A program made the position numbers and the translations under genes. Shown here one piece after another: positions 12,723 through 16,225 of a DNA stretch of 16,225 bases (position 1 is the stretch's first letter; the number at the start of each line of letters is the position of its first letter). The DNA lies in assembly GCA_964386435.1 (NCBI GenBank), contig CAYLSV010000079.1, positions 1 through 16,225 of the forward strand, given 5' to 3'. Below the pieces are notes generated by a model. That model saw nothing but the letters and a program-made list of their open reading frames with translations. It ran no database searches and had not been told where the DNA came from. This stretch comes from CAYLSV01 sp964386435. GTDB taxonomy: Bacteria > Planctomycetota > Phycisphaerae > Tepidisphaerales > Tepidisphaeraceae.

Positions 12723-13109
12723 ATGAGCGATCAACCCGCCACCCCGCCCGCCGAGACGCCGCCCGCCGAAGAGGCGGGTCTGCCGGAGATCAAGATCGAT
12801 GATTTCCTGAAAATCGACCTCCGCGTCGTCACCGTCAAGGAGGCCGCCGACCACCCCAACGCCGACAAGCTGCTGGTGCTCAAGCTCGACGACGGCACCG
12901 CCGAAGGCCGGCAGGTCTGCGCCGGCTTACGCGGTCGCGTGGACCCGGCGGACCTGGTCGGCAAGCAGATCGTCATCGTCGCCAACCTCGCCCCGCGGAA
13001 GATGCGCGGCGAGATCAGCCAAGGCATGCTCCTGGCCGCCGGCGACGACGAGGGCATCGCCATCCTGAATCCGAGCCAGCCCGTCGCCGCTGGCACGCAA
13101 GTTGGTTGA
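12723..13109 (+). CDS. Stand-alone tRNA-binding domain protein (MetG C-terminal/CsaA-like)
   Basis: 128-aa small OB-fold protein. Residues 25-128 match the tRNA-binding domain found at the C-terminus of dimeric methionyl-tRNA synthetase and in CsaA: IDDFLKIDLRVVTVKEAADH, then PNADKLLVLKLDDG, RQVCAGLRG, VIVANLAPRKMRGEISQGML and LLAAGDDEG. The first 22 residues are a Pro/Ala/Glu-rich tail (QPATPPAETPPAEEAG), probably unstructured. The product may be a separate subunit (often annotated metG beta) that boosts methionyl-tRNA synthetase binding of tRNA, or a CsaA-like chaperone; the NLAPRKMRGE-SQGM motif is shared by both. The ATG at 12723 gives a complete domain. It lies 27 nt after the glycosyltransferase and 22 nt before recN, so the three genes are probably co-transcribed. 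Confidence 0.88.
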   Translation: MSDQPATPPAETPPAEEAGLPEIKIDDFLKIDLRVVTVKEAADHPNADKLLVLKLDDGTAEGRQVCAGLRGRVDPADLVGKQIVIVANLAPRKMRGEISQGMLLAAGDDEGIAILNPSQPVAAGTQVG

Positions 13110-13131
13110 GCTTGGTCAACTTTTCCGACCC

Positions 13132-14835
13132 GTGCTGCGCGAACTGCACATCTCGAACCTGGCCGTCATCACCGACGCCCGGGTGGAGCTGGCCGGCGGG
13201 CTCAACTGCTTCACCGGCGCCACCGGCGCGGGCAAGAGCCTGATCATCGGCGCCATCGGCGTGCTGCTGGGATTGCGGCCGGCCGGGCAGATGCTCCGCC
13301 GCGGCGTCGAGGAGGGCCGGGTGGCGGGCGTGTTCGAGCTGCGGGACAGAGCTGTCCGCCGGCAGATCGAAGCGGCGTGTGACCTCTCGCTGGAGGGCGA
13401 CGAGCTGTTGCTCACCCGCCGCCTGTACGCCAGCGGCCGCACCTCCGCCAGCGTGAACGGCCAGCCGATCACCGTGCCCATGCTCAAAAGCGTCGGCGAG
13501 CTGCTGGTCGACATCCACGGCCAGCACGACCACCAGTTCCTGCTCAAGCCCGCCAACCAGCTCGACGTCCTCGACCAGTACGCCGGCACCCTGCCGCTGC
13601 GGGAAAAGTACCACGACGTCTACCAGCAGCTCCAACAGGCGAAGCAGAAACTCGCCGACCTCACCCGTGGCGAGAAGGAGCGGCGGCAGCGGCTCGACTT
13701 CCTGAAGTTCCAGGCCGACGAGATCGACGCAGCCGAGCCCGAGCCGGAGGAGTTCGCCGAGCTCGAGCAACGCGGGGCCGTGCTCGACAACATAGAAGAG
13801 CTGAAGACGACCAGCAGCGAGGCGTACGGCGCGCTCTACGAGGACGAGGGGGCCGTGGTCGATCGCCTGCGTGCCATCGGCAAACAGGTGGCCGAGCTGG
13901 CGGCGGTCGATTCAGCCGTGAAGCCGATCGCCGACTCCGTCGCCGAGGCCGCCGCGACGCTCGAAGAAGCCGCCCGCGACCTCGGCCGGTACAGCGAGAA
14001 GCTCGACCTCAACCCGGCCGAGCTGGAGATGGTCAACGAGCGGCTCAACACCCTCAACCGCCTCCTGAAAAAGTATGGCCCGACGATGCCGGATTTGATG
14101 GAGCACCGGGCGACGCTGCGGGCCGAGATCGAGCAGCTCGACCGCGCCGGCGAGGACGCGGGCGAGTTGGAGGCCAGCCTGCAACCGCTGGCGAGGAAGC
14201 AGGCCGAACTCGCCGCCGAACTTTCCACCGCCCGCACCGCCGCGGGGAAAAAACTCGCCCCGCTGATTGCCAAGCAGCTCGCCGAGCTGGGCATGGGAAA
14301 GGCGACGTTCAGCGTGAGCGTCACGCCCGGTCAGCCGCCCGTGCCCAGCGGCACCGACATCGTCGAGTTCATCGCTCAGACCAACCCCGGCTTGCCCGAG
14401 CAGCCGCTGCGCAAGATTGCCAGCGGCGGCGAGCTGTCGCGGATCATGCTCGCCCTCAAGCAGGTGCTGGCCCGCGGCGACCGGATCAGCGTGCTCGTCT
14501 TCGACGAAATCGACGCCAACGTCGGCGGCCGCCTTGGGACCGTGATCGGCGGCAAGCTCCGCCAACTCGCCGAGCACCACCAGGTGCTGTGCATCACCCA
14601 CCTGCCCCAAATCGCCGCCCACGCCGACCGCCACCTGACGGTCACGAAGGCCCAAGGCCGCGACGACACCGTCAGCACCGTCGAGACGATGACCGGCGAC
14701 CACCGCCTGCGCGAACTGGCCGAGATGATCGGCGGCGAACGCATCACCGACACCACACTCGCCCAAGCGCAAGAGCTGATGGAAAGCGCCACCGTGAAGC
14801 GCCCAGCCAAACGCAGCCGCAAGAAGTCGGCGTGA
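13132..14835 (+). CDS. recN: DNA repair protein RecN
   Basis: 567-aa SMC-like ATPase acting in repair of double-strand breaks by recombination. Walker A is GATGAGKS at 29-36 (the usual GETGAGKS has Glu where this has Ala). VDIHGQHDHQFLL at 127-139 is a RecN hallmark. A coiled-coil region rich in Glu, Gln, Leu and Ala spans about 155-385, and the second ATPase half has the signature SGGELSR (431-437), Walker B VLVFDEID (454-461) with the NVGGR loop, and CITHLPQIAAHAD (487-499). The length fits the family (about 550-570). The tail KRPAKRSRKKSA is strongly basic. I chose the GTG at 13132 because (M)LRELHISNLAVI is the conserved beginning; a TTG at 13102 would overlap the previous gene. Convergent with alaS, 25 nt between the stops. 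Confidence 0.95.
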   Translation: MLRELHISNLAVITDARVELAGGLNCFTGATGAGKSLIIGAIGVLLGLRPAGQMLRRGVEEGRVAGVFELRDRAVRRQIEAACDLSLEGDELLLTRRLYASGRTSASVNGQPITVPMLKSVGELLVDIHGQHDHQFLLKPANQLDVLDQYAGTLPLREKYHDVYQQLQQAKQKLADLTRGEKERRQRLDFLKFQADEIDAAEPEPEEFAELEQRGAVLDNIEELKTTSSEAYGALYEDEGAVVDRLRAIGKQVAELAAVDSAVKPIADSVAEAAATLEEAARDLGRYSEKLDLNPAELEMVNERLNTLNRLLKKYGPTMPDLMEHRATLRAEIEQLDRAGEDAGELEASLQPLARKQAELAAELSTARTAAGKKLAPLIAKQLAELGMGKATFSVSVTPGQPPVPSGTDIVEFIAQTNPGLPEQPLRKIASGGELSRIMLALKQVLARGDRISVLVFDEIDANVGGRLGTVIGGKLRQLAEHHQVLCITHLPQIAAHADRHLTVTKAQGRDDTVSTVETMTGDHRLRELAEMIGGERITDTTLAQAQELMESATVKRPAKRSRKKSA

Positions 14836-14868
14836 CGCACGCCGCCGAAGCCCCAACGCGTCACGCCG
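14828..14868. terminator. Inverted repeat containing both convergent stop codons (recN/alaS)
   Basis: An 11-bp perfect stem, CGGCGTGACGC (14828-14838) and GCGTCACGCCG (14858-14868), encloses a 19-nt loop. The TGA of recN (14833-14835) lies in the left arm and the TGA of alaS (14861-14863) in the right arm. No T-run follows on either side. It could act as a two-way transcript end; it may also arise simply because both genes end in the same GCG-TGA-CG string. Confidence 0.45.
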
Positions 14869-16225
14869 TGACGAGCGCGGCGGTGGCGACTTCGCGGGCT
14901 TTCTGCAGGGCGGCGGCGAGTTGGGCCGGGTTTTTGCCGCCGGCCTGGGCGAGGTTGGGGCGGCCGCCGCCGTTGCCGCCGGCGGCTTGGGCGACCGGGC
15001 GGATCCAGTCGCCGGCCTTGAGGCCCTTCGCGATGGCGGCGTCGGCGCAGGCGGCGACGAAGCCGACCTTCTCGCCGTCGCTGCCGCCGACAAGCGCGGC
15101 GTAGGCGTCGGCCTTTTTCTTGACGTAATCGAGCGCGCCGCGCACGGCGTCCGGCCCGGCGCCACCGACGTCGGCGATGATGAGCTTGACGCCGTCGATG
15201 TCCTCGGCGTTCTCCAGCCACGCGGCCGGGTCGAGGGCCGGGCCGCCGCCGCCCTTTTTGAGCTTTTTCTCCAAATCTTTCACCTGTTGCTGCAGCGCGG
15301 CGACGCGGGCGGGCACCTCGTCGGCCGGCACGTTGAGCTGCTGACTGACCTGCCGCAGCGTCTCGTGCTCGGCCTGCGCCGCGTCGATTGCGATCCGCCC
15401 GGTGACGGCAACGATCCGGCGGATGCCGCGACTGACCGATTCCTCGGCGACAATCTTCAGGAGGCCGATCTCGCCGGCGCGCCGCAGGTGCGTGCCGCCG
15501 CAGAACTCGACGCTGACCTGCGCCGCGTCGAGCTGCCTCACGTCGCCCTCGCCGACGGCGATCACGCGCACCGGGTCGGGGTACTTCTCGCCGAAGACGG
15601 CCTTGACGCCTTTGATCTGCTGGGCCTCCTTTAGCGGCAGCTCGACGGCCTGCACCGGGGCGTCGGCTCGGACGTGCTCGTTGGCGATCCGCTCGACTTC
15701 GGCAAGCTGCTCGGGCGTGACGGCGGCGTCGTGGCTGAAGTCGAAGCGGAGCTTTTCGTGGTCCACCAGGCTGCCCCGTTGGGCGACGCCGTCGCCGAGC
15801 ACGCGGCGGAGGGCGAGGTTCAGAAGGTGCGTGCCGGTGTGGTTCCGCATGATGTCGCTGCGGCGGAGGTCGACGTCGCAGAGGCCACGCTGGTGCGGCT
15901 CGATGGTGCCGGCGTCGACTTGTCCCCAATGCAGCACGTGCCCGCCGCGGCGTTCGGTGTCGGCGACGAGGAACTTGCCGGTGGCGGTGGTGACGCTGCC
16001 GACGTCGCCGACCTGGCCGCCCTGCTCGGCGTAGAAGCTGGTGCGGTCGAGCAAAAGGTACGCCTCGTCGCCCTGCTCGAGCGTGCCGGTGGTGTGCGGC
16101 TGCCCGTCCTTCACCCAGCCGAAGACCGTCGCCTCGACCGTGCGGCCGGCGTGCTTGGGCGAGTCGTCCGTCGGCGGGAACACGGCGAGGTCGACGGCCT
16201 CGGAGCCACCCTTCTTGCGGCCCTT
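14861..16225 (-). CDS. alaS: Alanyl-tRNA synthetase, C-terminal half (5' end outside window)
   Basis: 454 residues of an enzyme that is normally about 870-900 aa, lacking the aminoacylation domain beyond the window edge. Editing domain: TSFYAEQGGQVGD, then the zinc motif HTGTH (residues 129-133, usually HTATH) and CGGTH (242-246, Cys and His), with RFDFSH between. A linker coiled coil (VPARVAALQQQVKDLEKKLKK) leads to the DHHA1 domain ending GGGRPNLAQAGGKNP, the conserved C-terminal tRNA-binding glycine motif. The frame is intact to 16225, where it reads KGRKKGGSEAVDLAVFPPTD; there is no start codon to choose here. The HTATH to HTGTH change is mild and keeps both zinc-binding His. The protein clears mischarged Ser- and Gly-tRNA(Ala) by its editing site, by family knowledge. 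Confidence 0.96.
   Translation of the reverse strand, partial: KGRKKGGSEAVDLAVFPPTDDSPKHAGRTVEATVFGWVKDGQPHTTGTLEQGDEAYLLLDRTSFYAEQGGQVGDVGSVTTATGKFLVADTERRGGHVLHWGQVDAGTIEPHQRGLCDVDLRRSDIMRNHTGTHLLNLALRRVLGDGVAQRGSLVDHEKLRFDFSHDAAVTPEQLAEVERIANEHVRADAPVQAVELPLKEAQQIKGVKAVFGEKYPDPVRVIAVGEGDVRQLDAAQVSVEFCGGTHLRRAGEIGLLKIVAEESVSRGIRRIVAVTGRIAIDAAQAEHETLRQVSQQLNVPADEVPARVAALQQQVKDLEKKLKKGGGGPALDPAAWLENAEDIDGVKLIIADVGGAGPDAVRGALDYVKKKADAYAALVGGSDGEKVGFVAACADAAIAKGLKAGDWIRPVAQAAGGNGGGRPNLAQAGGKNPAQLAAALQKAREVATAALVTA

Noticed and set aside
13102..13131. TTG start for recN at 13102
   Set aside because: It overlaps the stop of the tRNA-binding protein gene and adds residues not found in RecN; the GTG at 13132 gives the conserved LRELHISNLAVI beginning.

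Overview
The window is a GC-rich, gene-dense bacterial segment from a draft assembly, with two runs of N at 4786-4795 and 8559-8580. It most resembles a planctomycete, probably of the Phycisphaerae type. The grounds are very high GC, few clear Shine-Dalgarno sites, a large secreted lipoprotein with a GH123/DUF4091-like domain, and long palindromes in the gaps between genes. This placement is an inference from style and gene content; there is no rRNA or other marker to prove it.

Layout. 1-807 (-): 5' part of an exported protein with two LPP20/FlgT-like repeats, cut by the window edge. 912-1009: a long palindrome. 1034-2251 (-): AraC-family regulator, divergent from a lone MalF/UgpA-type sugar ABC permease at 2455-3318 (+). 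3337-3447: a second long palindrome, between that permease and a convergent FGGY sugar kinase at 3466-4752 (-). 4809-5857 (+): a GNAT acetyltransferase and a short-chain dehydrogenase, 20 nt apart. 5868-9705 (-): manA, then the large lipoprotein 10 nt downstream, probably one transcript. 9838-11226 (+): phoH (PIN plus PhoH ATPase), divergent from manA. 11232-11981: a 750-bp island with a REP-associated-type Y1 transposase gene between two pairs of palindromic units. 12000-14835 (+): family 2 glycosyltransferase, stand-alone tRNA-binding (MetG-beta-like) protein and recN. 14861-16225 (-): C-terminal half of alaS, convergent with recN.

How it fits together. Regulator, permease, kinase, mannose-6-phosphate isomerase and the GH123-like lipoprotein all point to handling of carbohydrate. 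However, they lie in separate transcription units, and the permease lacks its usual partner permease, binding protein and ATPase here. PhoH, RecN, AlaRS and the tRNA-binding protein are housekeeping genes.

The most notable structure is the island between phoH and the glycosyltransferase. Four copies of a 37-nt palindromic unit form two head-to-head pairs of identical geometry (37-35-37) on either side of a lower-GC transposase gene. The outer copies resemble each other, as do the inner copies, and one stem position varies in a way that shifts the balance between two competing hairpins. Two unrelated long palindromes elsewhere in the window share the same inverted, nested design.
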